This document shows, one piece after another, positions 1-11,286 of a stretch of DNA of 64,000 nt. Source of the DNA: Clitoria ternatea (lineage: Eukaryota > Streptophyta > Magnoliopsida > Fabales > Fabaceae). The notes beneath the pieces were generated by a model. It was not told the DNA's origin. It did not search any database and saw nothing but the letters and a program-made list of their open reading frames with translations. The position numbers and the translations under genes were made by a program. The stretch spans positions 43,104,501-43,168,500 of the forward strand of contig CM075674.1 in assembly GCA_037962975.1 (NCBI GenBank). The letters are read 5' to 3'. Position 1 is the first letter of the stretch; each line of letters starts with the position of its first letter.

Positions 1-117
1 AGTAGACTAGAGTGGAAAGAAAGCGAAAATCGCAATAAATAAAGGAAATACAGTGCATTATGATTAAAAATCCTAAGCAAACTAGATCTATTTTATTGTA
101 TTAAAAAGCACTTATCA
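1..117 (-). repeat. Element A downstream LTR, first 117 bp
   Basis: Positions 1-117 match 32243-32359 and 34812-34928 almost base for base, ending in the LTR terminus GCACTTATCA on the plus strand (TGATAAGTGC on the element's own strand). It is the 5' tip of the 3' LTR of the left internal copy; the rest lies left of the window. Confidence 0.9.
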
Positions 118-132
118 AAATACCCGAAACCA
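118..132 (-). other. Polypurine tract of element A (left copy)
   Basis: On the minus strand the purine-rich run GGTTTCGGGTATTTT abuts the LTR start TGATAAG. The right copy (32360-32374) reads GGTTTGGGGTATTTT, so the left copy has one C in the G run. In this class it primes plus-strand DNA synthesis. Confidence 0.75.
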
Positions 133-137
133 AAACA

Positions 138-155
138 TTGCTTGTCCTCAAGCAA
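138..155 (-). other. PPT-proximal hairpin, element A (left copy)
   Basis: TTGCTTG-AGGA-CAAGCAA on the minus strand is a perfect 7-bp stem with loop AGGA, 20 bp from the LTR edge. The same structure with one swapped base pair stands 20 bp from the 3' LTR of element C (17011-17028), and an identical copy is at 32380-32397. Confidence 0.7.
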
Positions 156-1387
156 TCACCATATTTACAAGATAAAATACAGAAAACACTAAGCTTAATA
201 AACTAAGGAAATCAAAAATAGAGAAACAGATTTATTTAAATGCCAATTTTATTTTTCTTATGTGAATCAATTTTCAATGTCAAGACTTGAGATACTCTTC
301 TCATAATTTTCACTCAAGTGTTTCAAGGTTTGTGTATCTCTCAAATTATCATAGTCAAAAAATATTACCATAAGCTTGTTAATAAACCAGAAACTCCATA
401 GTTTAGATAGAAAATATGTCAAAGTCTAAAGGTCTTTCAAAGGTTGTAACGTGGCCTTGGGTTGTAATGTTAAGGTAGGAATTTCAAGAAAAATGGAATA
501 CAAAAGGGCTTTAACAGTCATGAATAATTCAAATCACCATTATAAATTTAACAGAGCAAATTTTTGAACTTTTATGGACTTTTTGGAATTCATTCAATAT
601 CATCCTTTTGATTTTCTTTTTCTTTTTCTTGCTTTTCTTTGCATTTAATACCATATTTTTCTTAAGTCCTTTTTTATTTCTTTGCTCCACCAATTTTCCA
701 ACTTTTTCACCATTAAGAGAATATCAGTCAATGAAAGGTTTCAAAGAAAAATTTTTGCTTTTAGGCTCAAAAGGGGCAACTAGGAGTCAAATTATACAAA
801 ATTCCGAGGCTTAAGAATAAGACCTAATTGTGCCTTTATCATCCTAAGACATATAATCAAAAACCATTTTGAATCAGTTGAAAAACAAGTTCTAGAATAT
901 TAATGACTATAAGGTTCACTCAATCAAGAAAATATGAGTTTTGAAAATTTGTTTGATAAATAACCCATTTTGGCTCAAGTCTAACCATGGAAAGTCTTTT
1001 CAAAGAAAATTTTAATCACATAAGGTTCATTTAAGCATTTATTTGGCATTTAAACAATCAAATTTTGAAAATTTTGCTCAAAATTTTGGGATCCTTAGAT
1101 ACTTTAGCCTTGTGTTCAAAGTGAATTTATCATGCAATCATGGTAAATTACAAGATTACAAACAAAATAAGGAAAACACACATGCATAAAAAATATAATC
1201 ATCACACAACAAAACAAAACAGTTAATTTTTCTTACCTACCACCCCAAACCAGAATTTGACATTGTCCTTAATGTTAAAATGGATGATAAAAGGATAAGA
1301 AAACTTACCTGTAATAACCCCAAACCAGCATCTGACATAGTTGGTTTTTTTTATAGAATAAAAGCTTAAAATAAAACAACAATTTTT

Positions 1388-1407
1388 GATAGGGTTACCT
1401 CCCTATC
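1388..1407 (-). other. Post-pol hairpin of element A
   Basis: GATAGGG and CCCTATC form a 7-bp inverted repeat around AGGTAA, about 50 bp after the pol stop. It is repeated at 33630-33649 and, with different but still paired bases, at 13430-13447 in element C. Confidence 0.65.
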
Positions 1408-1453
1408 AGTGCTAAGTTTTAAGTCTTCAGCCAGACTTCTCACCGTTTGGATT

Positions 1454-2891
1454 TACTCATCAGGAGCATCAAACAAGTCCAAGTCACTTGCTTGTTGTAT
1501 TGGTTGACCTGTCAGATAGTGCTTTACTCTCTGTCCATTTACCCTAAATGTACCAGATTTCTCGTTCCATAGTTCGACAGCTCCAAAGGGAAAGACTTTG
1601 TCACCTTGAATGGTCCCGACCATCGGGATCTCAGTTTACCTGGAAAAAGCTTCAGTCTGGAATTAAACAGTAAAACCATATCACCTGGATTAAATGTTCT
1701 CCGTTGGATGTGACGATCATGCCATTGTTTGGTTTTTTCTTTATAAATTCTGGCATTTTCGTATGCATCTAGACGGAGTTCTTCAAGCTCATTTAATTCC
1801 AACAATCTTTGTTCACCTGCAGCCTTATGATCAAAGTTAAGAGTTTTAACAGCCCAAAAAGATTTATATTCTAGCTCAACAGGTAAATGACAGGGCTTCC
1901 CATATACTAGCTTAAAAGGTGTGGTTCCAATGGGAGTTTTGTATGCGGTTCGATACGCCCATAAGGAATCATCTAACTTAATAGACCAATCCTTACGTGA
2001 TGTATTCACCACTTTTTGAAGAATATTTTTAATTTACCGATTGGATACCTCAACTTGTCCACTAGTTTGTGGGTGATAAGGTGTAGCAACCTTATGCCTA
2101 ACTCCATATTTCTTTAGAAGGGTCTGAAAAGTTTTCTCAATAAAATGAGACCCTCCATCACTTAAAACACATTTTGGGACCCCAAACCTTGGAAATATTA
2201 TTTTCTTGAAAAGTTTAATAACAGTCTTAGCATCAGAATGGGGTGAAGCAATGGCTTCCACCCATTTTGACACATAGTCAACTGCCACTAATATGAACTG
2301 ATTTCCAAAAGAAGAGGGAAAGGGACCCATAAAATCAACACCCCATACATCAAATAATTCAACTTCTAAAATGGTATTTAATGGCATTTCTTGTCTCTTA
2401 CCAATGTTACCTGTTCTTTGGCAAGCATCACAAGTTAGAACATACTTACGTACATCCTTAAAAATATTTGGCCAATAGAACCCAGCTTGCAATATTTTAG
2501 CAGCTGTCTTGGAGGTGTTCATGCGCCCTCCACAGGAAAGAGAATGGCAATGATCCAAGATAGCATGGACATCATCTTGTGAAACATATCTCCGGATCAT
2601 ACCATCTGCACATTGCTTGAAAAGGAGTGGTTCATCCCAATAATAATGCTTGACATCTGTATAAAACTTTTTCCTTTGCTGAAAGCTAATATCAGGAGGT
2701 AAGATACCACATGCAAGAAAATTTACAAAATCAGCATACCAAGGAACACGTTTGATACTAAGATTCAAGAGTTGTTCATTTGGAAAAGATTCATTGATGG
2801 GAATATTATCTATTTGTTCTTTTTCAGATGTCAACCTAGATAGGTGGTCAGCGACCAAGTTCTCGGTACCCTTCTTGTCCTTAATTTCCAA
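1454..2891 (-). pseudogene. Element A integrase (broken)
   Basis: This is the Ty3-type integrase that inserts element cDNA into chromosomes. Visible are the zinc-binding region (H...H near 2560-2520, with CDACQ near 2430), the catalytic core with DFMGPFPSSFGNQF near 2330 and LSDGGSHF near 2160, the glutamate in SGQVEVSNR near 2045, and a C-terminal part ending DAPDE in the sister copy. Defects are a TAA at 2034-2036 just after the catalytic glutamate, shared with the copy at 34276, and a one-base loss in a T run near 1600 that shifts the C-terminus. It lies in frame with RH and RT upstream, as expected for one polyprotein. Confidence 0.88.
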
Positions 2892-3491
2892 GTCAAATTC
2901 TTACAATATTAGAAACCACCTAATTAATCTAGGCTTTGCTTCCTTTTTATTCAATAGATACTTAATGGCAGAGTGGTCAGTGTAAATAGTAACATGTGAA
3001 CCTACCAAGTAAGATCTAAATTTATCAAAAGCAAAGACAATAGCTAACAGTTCTTTTTCAGTTGTGGCATAATTTACCTGAGCATCATCTAGCGTCCGGC
3101 TGGCATAATGAATTACATGGAGCTTTTTATCCTTTCTTTGCCCCAACACAGCCCCTATTGCGTAATCACTCGCATCGCACATCAGCTCAAATGGAAGTTT
3201 CCAATCAGGTGGTTGCACGATGGGGGCAGAGATTAGAGCTTGCTTAATCCTGCAAAAAGCTTCCATACAAGATGAATCAAAATTGAAAGGCACATCCTTA
3301 CCCAGAAGAGTTGTAAGAGGCTTTGTGATCTTGGAGAAATCTTTAATGAACCTGCGATAAAACCCTGCATGTCCAAGAAAACTCCGAATACCTTTCACAT
3401 TTGTGGATGGAGGCAATTTTTCAATCACTTCCACTTTAGCCTTATCAACTTCTATACCTCTCTCAGACACCAGGTGTCCAAGAACTATGCC
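2892..3491 (-). pseudogene. Element A RNase H / RT thumb (broken)
   Basis: This continues the pol frame from RT. It shows the RT connection (GIRSFLGHAGFYRRFI near 3380) and the RNase H segment with MCDASDYAIGAVLGQ, EKELLAIV and YTDHSAIKYL, which contain the catalytic acidic residues of Ty3 RNase H. RNase H removes the RNA template during reverse transcription. A TAA at about 2901-2903 interrupts it shortly after PRLIRW, and the frame continues into integrase. A single C-to-T change in a CAA codon would explain the stop (inference). Confidence 0.87.
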
Positions 3492-4232
3492 TTATCTTAC
3501 CATAAAATGGCATTTTCCCCAATTTAGAACCAAATTGGTTTCTTCACAACGCTGCAAGACTTGGCATAAATTTGTTAAACAATTATCAAAATCCAAACCA
3601 TGCACTGAAAAATCATCCATAAAGACTTCCATCACATTTTCAATAAGATCAGAAAAAATTGCTTGCATACACCTTTGAAAAGTCGCAGGTGCATTACATA
3701 AACCAAAAGGCATACGTCTGTAAGCATAAGTCCCATAAGGGCAAGTGAAGGTAGTCTTTTCTTGATCAGATGGATGAATGGGAATTTGATGAAAACCTAA
3801 ATACCCATCCAAATAACAGAAATAAGAGTGTTTCACAAGTCTTTCAAGCATTTGATCAATAAAAGGGAGGGGAAAATGATCTTTTTTCATGGTGCTATTT
3901 AACTTCCTATAATCAATGCACATGCGCCAACCAGAGATAATCCTAGTAGGAATCAAGTTATATTTATCATTTTCAATCACAGTTATTCCCCCCTTTTTAG
4001 GCACCACATGGACAGGACTTACCCATTTACTACTATCAACAGGATATATGACTCCAGCATCAAGCAATTTCAAAATTTCCTTTTTAACCACTTCTTGCAT
4101 TTTAGGATTTAATCTCCTAAGTGGTTCTACTGTGGGCCTACTTTCATCTTCTACAGTAATCCTGTGCATACAAAGAGAAGGGCTAATCCCTTTGATATCA
4201 TCCATTGTATAACCTATTACCTTTCTATACAA
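3492..4232 (-). pseudogene. Element A reverse transcriptase (broken)
   Basis: Ty3/gypsy reverse transcriptase. Landmarks in order are PVDSSKWVSPVHVVPKKGG, WRMCIDYRKLN, FCYLDGYLGFHQI, TFTCPYGTYAYRRMPFGLCN and the catalytic FMDDFSVHG (about 3600-3630). FMDDFSV with PKKGG is the Athila-lineage form. A TAA at 3492-3494 lies after CHFMVR; translation would continue in the same frame into RNase H. A second in-frame TAA at 4239-4241 separates it from protease. It is otherwise full length for this domain. Confidence 0.9.
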
Positions 4233-4238
4233 CCTAAG

Positions 4239-5330
4239 TTATTTTAAAAGTTTTTCAGTTTCAGATAGATTCAATTCAACATTAATAATCATAGGATATG
4301 TGGAATTAGGGCCAAGAAACTCATACCTTAAAGAAGCTAGTAAAGGTTTTAATTCCACATTGGGGCTTACCACTTTGTCACACATGACCTCAGTGTCATG
4401 TGGGGCCTCAGAGCAATCAGATGTTTCTGTCAGCTCAATCATGAAAATAGTTTCAAGTGGGTCATTAGGAAAGGTTGCTTCCTTTACCACTTGTTCGACA
4501 AAATCCACAGTATAACAAACATCATTATAAGGTTTTTCTAAAACATTTTTCAAGTTAAAGTCAACCTTTTGGTCTCCAATAGTTAGAGACAACTTACCAT
4601 TCTTGACATCGATCACAGCACCTGCAGTTGCTAAAAATGGTCTGCCTAAAATAATAGGAATCAAAGAATCTTCGTCCATTTCAAGCACAACAAAGTCAGC
4701 AGGTATAAAAAATTTTCCTATCTTAATAGCAACATCCTCTAAAATTCCTACAGGATATTTTACAGATCTATCAGCCAATTGTAAAGACATCCTAGTAGGT
4801 TTTAGTTCACCCAATCCTAACTTTTCAGCAACAGATAATGGCATTAAACTCACACTCGCTCCTAAATCACACAATGCTTTATCTATATTCATGTCACCAA
4901 TCATGCAAGGAATAGAGAAACTACCTGGATCTTGGAGCTTGGGTGGAAGTTTCTTTTGAATTAGAGCACTGCACTCTTCAGTAAGTGTAACTGTACCATC
5001 TTCCTCCAGTCTTCTTTTGTTGGACAGAATGTCCTTTAGGAACTTTGCATATATGGGCATTTGCTGCAAAGCATCTGTAAAAGGAATATTAATATACAAT
5101 TTCTTTAAAACATTAAGGAACTTACCAAATTGTTTGTCCAACTTTGCTTTGGCTAAGTGCTGAGGAAATGGAATGGGAGGTTGATATGGCTTAACCTCCT
5201 CCTTCTTTTCTTGTGGTTTCTCTTCTTCAATTACTGGATGAGATGAAGATTCATCGACTTTCTTTTCCTCTTTTACTGTCTTATCAACTGGCCCATCGTA
5301 TTGAGTACCACTCCTAAGAGTGACAGCCAT
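4239..5330 (-). pseudogene. Element A gag tail and aspartic protease
   Basis: The N-terminal part is low complexity (E/K/P rich) and starts at VTLRSG, the usual junction between gag and protease in Athila-type polyproteins. The protease has the active-site motif CDLGASVSLMP (about 4878-4840, with D-L-G-A in place of D-T/S-G), then DFVVLEMDED and IILGRPFLATAGAVID. Retroviral-type aspartic proteases act as dimers to cut the polyprotein. The reading frame of about 363 codons is open; the break is at its end (TAA 4239-4241). It lies about 350 bp after the gag zinc knuckle. Confidence 0.85.
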
Positions 5331-5335
5331 GGTTT

Positions 5336-5679
5336 GGTTGGTTTTCCAGGAAATGTTCCTGGTGCTCTTTGAGAATAGGAGGCTTGTTGGGCAATTTGAT
5401 TTTCTAGTATTTTGTTGTGAGTGGAAAGAGAGTCCACTTTTGAAGCCAAGTTTTTTATTGCATCAGAGAATTCATCATTTTGTTTAAGTTGAGTAGCTAC
5501 AAATATCTCCATCGAGGTTCTAGCTTTGATTTTTGTGGAATATAGGTTCCTTGTTGAGGTTTGTAGTTACTTTGGAATTGAGGTGGTCTATTTTGGAAGC
5601 CAGGTGGACCTTGTGGAGGTCTGTAGTTACCTTGATAATTTCCACCATAGTTTCCAATAGCATCCACCTGATGCATTTC
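5336..5679 (-). pseudogene. Element A gag C-terminal linker, frameshifted
   Basis: After the gag stop at 5680 the sequence encodes a glycine/proline/glutamine-rich stretch (GPPGFQNRPPQFQ-like) and then a coiled-coil-like segment of 79 codons starting at 5512 (DAIKNLASKVDSLST). The segment is in a different frame from both gag and protease, so at least two indels have occurred. Such linkers join gag to protease in Athila elements. Confidence 0.6.
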
Positions 5680-6630
5680 TTATTCTTGATTAGGAGTCAT
5701 TGCTAAATGGCAGTTTGTAGCTCCATGTCCTGAAACACCACAAACTTCACAAACAATGTTAGTAGCACCTGTTGACCCTATTTTATCAAGTTTTAATGTT
5801 AATGCTTCAACTTTGGCAGAAAGTAAGGAAAGAGCATCAACAGAGTACTTACCTGGTGTTTTAGAAGGTAATCCTCTCTCAGAGTTCCACTGGTGAGTGT
5901 TTTGAGCTATTTCCTCAATCAGGTTCTCAGCTTCATCAACATTTTTACTCATGAAGGCTCCTCCAGCTGCAGCATCTAAAGAGATCTTTTGTGTGGAAGT
6001 TAGTCCATTATAGAAAATATGGATTGTCAACCACCTTTCTATCCCATGGTGAGGACATTCTCTTAGCAACTCCCTGTATCTTTCCCAGGCTTCATACAAG
6101 GATTCATCATCTTTTTGTGAAAAATTGATGATTTGTTTTCTCAGCACATCAGTCTTGTTTCTTGGGTACCATTTATTGATAAAAGCACTGGACAATTGTT
6201 CCCAAGTTGTGATGGATCCTTCAGGAAGAGAGTATAACCACGCTCTTGCTTTATCTCTTAAGGAGAAAGGGAAAAGTCTTAAGCGAATGGCATCATTGGT
6301 AGCTCCGTTCATCTTCAGGGTGTCACAGTATTCAAGAAAGATTTAAAGGTGAAGATTTGGATCTTCGGAGGGTAATCCTCCGAATTGGTTTTGTTGAACC
6401 ATTGAGAGTAGTGAAGGCTTGAATTCAAAATTGTTAGCCTCCACTGTGGGTCTAAGGATGCTAGATCCTCTCCCATTAGTGCTTGGAGTGGCAAAATCTC
6501 TTAAGGGTCTGTGTTGGTCTGCCATTTGTTTTTCTTTTCGTTCTTTTTGTTGTTTTCTCAAAGCTCTAAGGGTACGTTCTATCTTAGGGTCAAATCCTAA
6601 GTTTAGATCGACACTACGGCTTTGTCGCAT
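5680..6630 (-). pseudogene. Element A gag (capsid/nucleocapsid, one internal stop)
   Basis: The chosen start is the ATG at 6630, about 185 nt after the primer binding site, giving MRQSRSVDLNLGFDPKIERT. The Retrotrans_gag core includes IRLRLFPFSLRDKARAWL, WEQLSSAFINKWYP and QKDDESLYEAWERYRELL, and it ends with a CCHC zinc knuckle CEVCGVSGHGATNC near 5760-5715 that binds element RNA. A TAA at 6343-6345 splits the frame 95 codons in. Gag forms the cytoplasmic virus-like particle in this class. Confidence 0.88.
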
Positions 6631-6815
6631 AAATAGAAAATAAATGACAAATAAAATAAATTATCATAAAAATAAAACAACAACAGATACACAAAATAAA
6701 GAACAAAATACAAAATTACAAACAAAATTAAAAATAAAAATAAAAATAACAATAAAAATATTAACAAGTATGATCTAATCGAATTTCAATATTGCCGATA
6801 TTTGAGGGATAACAG
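6631..6815 (-). other. Element A leader between PBS and gag
   Basis: A-rich untranslated leader on the element's strand, with long AAAAT runs and no coding potential. Confidence 0.6.
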
Positions 6816-6833
6816 TCCCCGGCAACGGCGCCA
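6816..6833 (-). other. Primer binding site, element A
   Basis: The minus strand reads TGGCGCCGTTGCCGGGGA, the sequence typical of Athila-type elements. It lies seven bases inside the LTR edge at 6840, and the identical 18-mer occurs in element C at 11146-11163. Assignment to a plant tRNA (often given as tRNA-Asp) is from memory. Confidence 0.85.
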
Positions 6834-6839
6834 AAAACT

Positions 6840-7887
6840 TGACAGGGCCCGCAAGCGCACGGGTTATGTCGCGTAATATAAAAGATTATCGTTCTCCACA
6901 GGGACTGTGTTCAAAGTACCGACATATTAAAATTTAATTATCCACACAATTGATTTTTAAGATTTTTATAAAATAAAGCACAAATTAAAATTGCACAGAA
7001 TACGAATAAATATAAAAATAAAATTTACTTGACACTTAAAAATTAGAGTTGAGAATATCTTGGGATTTCAGGGGATTAAGACTCTATTTTATGTTAATGA
7101 ATTTTAACTTTTCATAAATAAGAATCAAATTAAGTTTTCCAAGGCGAATTTTCCAAAAGCTAATTAATATGTTCCTCTCGGAATCCTATTAATGTACCTA
7201 ACCTATGGAAAGCGCTGCTTAATCCTCAGAAAGACCCATTATCGTTTTATGAAAATCCCTTTTATTTCCTCAAAAGAATTTTGATTACTTTCACGGTTTT
7301 ACCGAGGTCACAAAAAGCATTTCAAAAATCTTGGGCTTAGTTCAAAGCTTTCTGGTAAAAATAAATCTCTCGATTCTATTTATTACCTAAACTTGCTAAT
7401 ATACCCGTAAGTATACAGTTTTATCATTTAGGTTCTTGTTAGGAATTACTAAAAGCATTAAGCATAATTGAACTAAATGGAAAACAGAAATTTATTTAAT
7501 TCTAAGTCAAAATAATATTAACAATAAAATATTATCATACCTCCTTTATCCCAAGATAATTAATTTAGCTACTCATGAAATAATTCAAATTCATATAAAT
7601 AATGGAAAAATAAAACATACAATACATGGTAAAAATAAAAACTTACGGGTTTCTCCAAAAGCTCAGAATAATTTACCACTGTATTTCCTTGATGCAATAT
7701 TTCTCCACCAATTACAAATTTAAATACTCACTTTTACAGCCCTCACAACTCTTAAAATAAAATAAAGAAAAAGAAAGTAAAGAAAAAATGGGAACGGGAC
7801 AGAGAAAGAAAATAAGAGAAATAAAAAAGAAAGAAAAGAAAGAAAAGAGAAATGAAAAACGAAGAGAAAGGAAGGAGGAATTGGAAC
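6840..7887 (-). repeat. Element A upstream LTR, part 1 (3' side: U5 and R)
   Basis: On the plus strand it starts TGACAGGG next to the primer binding site and runs to the insertion point of element B. Its continuation is 30611-32359, giving an LTR of about 2.8 kb once B and one copy of the GGAAC duplication are removed. It has no genes. The AT-rich purine run 7753-7870 is low complexity. Confidence 0.88.
7883..7887. repeat. Target site duplication of element B, left
   Basis: GGAAC directly precedes the B LTR and is repeated at 30606-30610 directly after the other B LTR. Confidence 0.9.
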
Positions 7888-8023
7888 TGATCCGGTCCCA
7901 ACACCGGCCCTCAAGAACATGGCTTTAATACTTTGCCAGATCAGCATTTTGAACAAGAAAAGTACGCTTCAAATACATTATAATTGTTTCTATACGGAGT
8001 ACATACGACCAGGACAAGTAACC

Positions 8024-8120
8024 CCGCCAAGGCATGTTACTCCGCCAAGGCATGTTACTCCGCCAAGGCATGTTACTCCGCCAAGGCTTGTTACTCCGCC
8101 AAGGCTGATTACCTCGCCAA
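8024..8120 (+). repeat. 18-bp tandem repeat in element B LTR
   Basis: The unit CCGCCAAGGCATGTTACT starts at 8024, 8042, 8060, 8078 and 8096, with a degenerate sixth copy at about 8112. The 3' LTR has the same array at 29806-29902 with two units differing. It lies in U3, upstream of the TATA box. Confidence 0.92.
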
Positions 8121-8472
8121 AGAGGAAAATATTGAATACCTTATGCATGAAATATCCCTAATGCATATTACTCCGCCAAGCCATAGGCTCAACACAGGCG
8201 GAATATTGAACTTCCTATACTGCGTAGCGAGCCCATACTTGTAACCCCGGCACGAGATTGACTCTGTCTTGAGAGGTTGAAAATAGGAATCACGCTGTCA
8301 CGCATTAAAGGGAAAAACAAATAAAATAATAAAGCATTCACGCTTCCCAAGTAAGTGGAAATACCTACTACAATGACAGTGCTTGTAAACAGCGCAGGGA
8401 CCCACTACCTTTCCAGCACAATGCCTGAAATCAAGGAACGGGTCCCACCAATAATGGAGCACCAGTAACAGG

Positions 8473-8480
8473 TATATAAT
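8473..8480 (+). promoter_or_regulatory. Candidate TATA box of element B LTR
   Basis: TATATAAT stands in the middle of the LTR, downstream of the 18-bp array, where a plant LTR promoter is expected. A second weaker candidate is GGTATAAG near 8492. The 3' LTR has the same sequence near 30255. Confidence 0.5.
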
Positions 8481-8824
8481 CCTCAGTAAAAAGGTATAAG
8501 GGGGATCCCCCATTCTAAACCTTACATTCTCTTACTTGCATAATTCTCTCAAGATTTGCTTTCTAAGTCTATGAGTATTCTGAAATACTGACTTGAGCGT
8601 CGGAGAATAATTACAGGTACCACCCCCTATTGTGTCAAGGCAAGGACGGTTCCTTCAGGCGGACTTTGACACCGTCCCAGAATACATTGCACTCCGCCTC
8701 AACATACAAAGATACTCTGTATTTGTATTTATATATATACTGCTTTGTATCAGATTGAAACTTTATGTACATTTTGAATTGTTCAACGAACATACTTCTA
8801 CACCCCCTGTAAAGGACAGTTCAT

Positions 8825-8843
8825 TGGCACGCCCGGTGGGACC
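8825..8843 (+). other. Primer binding site, element B
   Basis: TGGCACGCCCGGTGGGACC begins two bases after the LTR end. This is a recurrent primer site of plant Tat-type elements; I do not assign the tRNA. Confidence 0.75.
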
Positions 8844-8897
8844 TGTAAATTTGGTATTCCCACAATCTTTGATCAATCTCCATTACATTCATCATTA

Positions 8898-9569
8898 ATG
8901 GAAAAACCAGGGCCAGAGGTGCAGACTGAGGATTCTCCTCCACGCAATCCTAGACGTCTCAATTTTGATTACGATGCTCACAAAAAGGCAACGCATGCTG
9001 ACTCTCCAGATCCGAGAGATGACCTGATTAGGATGCTGAGAGAAGAAATTACTGAGCTTCGTCGTGAAAAGGCAAATCACACTCACGATAGAGCAGGTCC
9101 TACTAAACAGCCGCATCATGAGGCGCATGCACAGGAGGAATCAAGCACTCCCAGCTACTCTCGCATCCCTACTTACATGGAAGAGCAACGAAGCCTTCCA
9201 CTGGCAAATACACAACACCAAGAGGGAAGGAGAGCAGGCTCAATTGCATCCCCCTCAGGATACAAGATGAGTATCCCATTTTCTAAAAGGCTCATGAATG
9301 CGCATGTCCCCAGACATTTGCAGACCATGCAACCTATTTCCATAGGAAAATATACTGGGGAAACAGATCCTTCTAAGCATCTAGATGCTTACATCTACGA
9401 GGCTATGTTCCTAGGTGCAGAAGAAGATGTCATGTGCAGGATGTTCCCCAGAACCCTTACAGGTGAAGCTCTTAGTTGGTTTAAGAGTTTACCTTCAGGT
9501 TCCATTGATTCATGGGAGGATCTGGCTACAGCTTTTGGCAGCCACTTCGTGATCTCTAGGGATGCACCA
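8898..9569 (+). pseudogene. Element B gag, 5' part (interrupted by C)
   Basis: The start ATG at 8898 follows the primer site by 54 bp and gives MEKPGPEVQTEDSPPRNP. An acidic/basic N-terminal half with a short coiled coil (DLIRMLREEITELRREK) precedes the Retrotrans_gag core (IPFSKRLMNAHVPRHL, ISIGKYTGETDPSKHLDAY, MFPRTLTGEALSWFKSLP, SWEDLATAFGSHFV). The frame is open to SRDAP, where element C is inserted at 9570. The missing half resumes in frame at 18618. Confidence 0.9.
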
Positions 9570-11138
9570 TGTTAGTCCTCAAATTTTCAATAAAAGCTTA
9601 AATAAAAATTTCATAAAAATTATAAAAATTAGTTTAATTTGTTAGAAAATTAGGATTTAAATTCAATAAATGGATGTTGTTGGAAATAATCTGCCCTTGA
9701 TCAATTTTCTCTAGTTTTGCAGTGAAAAAGTAAGAAATCAAGAGAAAATTACACTGAAGGAGCTGACGCATAGCCTCACCCCACGCGTAGCATCAAGAGC
9801 TATTTTTGATGCTGACGCTACGCATCACAGCCACGCGTAGCGTCAGTGCTGCATGGTCTCCACTCCCACTTTTGGCCAACCACCCCACTTGGACCCAATA
9901 ATGGGCACTCCACTCAGCCCAAAGGCCACCCCAATCAGCATAACTGGCCAAAACTCCGTGGAAACATGTCCAAGTGGCCAAGCATGATTGATTTTTATAA
10001 TTTGAAGTGGCCATTATCAGCTGTTTAATGGAAGCTGAGTTAGGGGTCTGACGCGTAGCGTCACATTGACGTGTAGCGTCAGCACCCTTACTCAGCCCTA
10101 TAAATAGGGCCATCCAACACCATTCAACACATCCCATTCCATACACAGCATCTCTTCTCTTCTCTCTTGTGCTCGACTTGAGTACTTCTTTTGTGAGTTG
10201 TAGTTCTAGAATAGTTTTCTAGATACTTGAGTGTGTTTCGGTGTATTGTGATCGTTGTATCGTGAAGTTTCCATCATCTTCGTAATGTCAAACTCTGTAA
10301 GTGTTGTTTTTACTTTTACCATGTGTAACTAATTTGTTTATGTTGGAATTGGTGAACTAATCTATTGAGTATAATGTTGTGAATTCAACCTCTGCATGTT
10401 TATGATTCAAGTCCATGTTAGTATTTCAACCTTTTATTAATATGAACGTCAAACGGGAGAATGATTTTCATGTGTATCGAAACTGGTTTTATTAGTGTAA
10501 ATGTCAAACGGGAGAATGATTATTTATGCCGTATTGAAACTAGTTTTGACGAAAGTAAAAAGTTGGAATACCCTTGGTATCTCAATTCTATAGGGGTTGT
10601 TAACCATTGTTGCCATAAGGCCAGGTCTTAACGTAAGTTTTTACTGAGAAAGCTCACGAGGGATCGGACTTTACGGTGAATTCTTAGAATTTATATCACG
10701 AGGGATCGGTTATAATGATTTTAAGTTGCAATGACATGAAACTTGATGATTAAATATGCATGTCTTGAGTTCCTCATTGTTATTCTAGATTAGGGATCCA
10801 ATTTCCAACATAATTTGTTTATCTGTGTTTATCTCAAGTATCTTACCTATTCTAGATTGCAACTCGACTTTTTAGATAGATTTTTATTTTCTTTTATCTT
10901 ATGAATCACTCAACCATGCTATCTTGTGAATATTGTATAAACTGTATATGAATCATTCTTTTGTTTATAATTTCCTTCACATTTACCATAGTAAGTAGAA
11001 AATTACTGTTGTTATTGGACTTTCAATCCCAGTGGAACGATATCTAAATTTCGAAAACTATAAACGATTGGTGCGCTTGCCAATTAACAAAACCCGGTGG
11101 TGGACACGGACCGTTGAGGCGCCGTCGCCGGGCTAACA
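9570..11138 (+). repeat. Element C 5' LTR
   Basis: 1569 bp, TGTTAG...CTAACA. U3 holds three pairs of ACGCGTAGCGT-type words (near 9768, 9811 and 10050) just upstream of a TATA box at 10099-10106. Two near-identical GTCAAACGGGAGAATGAT stretches lie near 10447 and 10503. Minus-strand frames here are shadows repeated in both LTRs. Confidence 0.95.
10099..10106 (+). promoter_or_regulatory. TATA box of element C 5' LTR
   Basis: TATAAATA, in the context CCCTATAAATAGGGCC, which is itself a short inverted repeat. The 3' LTR has it at 17578-17585. The word pairs lie 20-330 bp upstream. Confidence 0.8.
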
Positions 11139-11145
11139 AGTTTTC

Positions 11146-11163
11146 TGGCGCCGTTGCCGGGGA
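11146..11163 (+). other. Primer binding site, element C
   Basis: TGGCGCCGTTGCCGGGGA, seven bases after the LTR end, identical to the site of element A. Confidence 0.9.
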
Positions 11164-11286
11164 TTGAATTGTTTCAGTAAAACAGAAAAATTTTAATTAC
11201 CGTGGTAAATATTTTTTTTACCTTAGATAATTTTTTTTATTTATTGTTTATCATTATTACACTAACTTTCTTTGTCTAGTTTGTGT

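Larger units (their letters stand above)
118..1453 (-). other. Element A 3' untranslated region with PPT and hairpins
   Basis: There is no credible coding sequence here, only short AT-rich frames. It lies between the end of pol (1454) and the 3' LTR (117). On the element's strand it holds a post-pol hairpin (1407-1388), two internal copies of a TGGTTTGGGG motif near 1325 and 1250, and a final hairpin (155-138) directly before the polypurine tract (132-118). The right-hand copy of the same region is 32360-33691. Athila elements often carry an env-like ORF here; none is visible. Confidence 0.75.
7888..8823 (+). repeat. Element B 5' LTR
   Basis: 936 bp, TG...CA ends, matching 29670-30605. It holds an 18-bp tandem repeat in U3 (8024-8120), a TATA-like TATATAAT at 8473-8480 and a GACTTGAGCGTCGGAG block near 8591. 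Short frames that encode TPPRHV repeats arise from the 18-bp period and are not genes. Confidence 0.93.

Noticed and set aside
608..814. Small frame rich in phenylalanine, again at 32766-33056
   Set aside because: AT-rich 3' UTR of element A; it is the complement of A/G-rich sequence with no codon signal.
7919..8244. Open frames with TPPRH and AKACYS repeats, seen again near 29701-30026
   Set aside because: They are the product of an 18-bp tandem repeat in the B LTR, which is divisible by three and so keeps any frame open. Both LTRs show the same.
9793..10146. 117-codon minus-strand frame, repeated at 17272-17625
   Set aside because: It lies wholly inside the U3/R part of the C LTR, overlaps its TATA box and has no homology I recognise.
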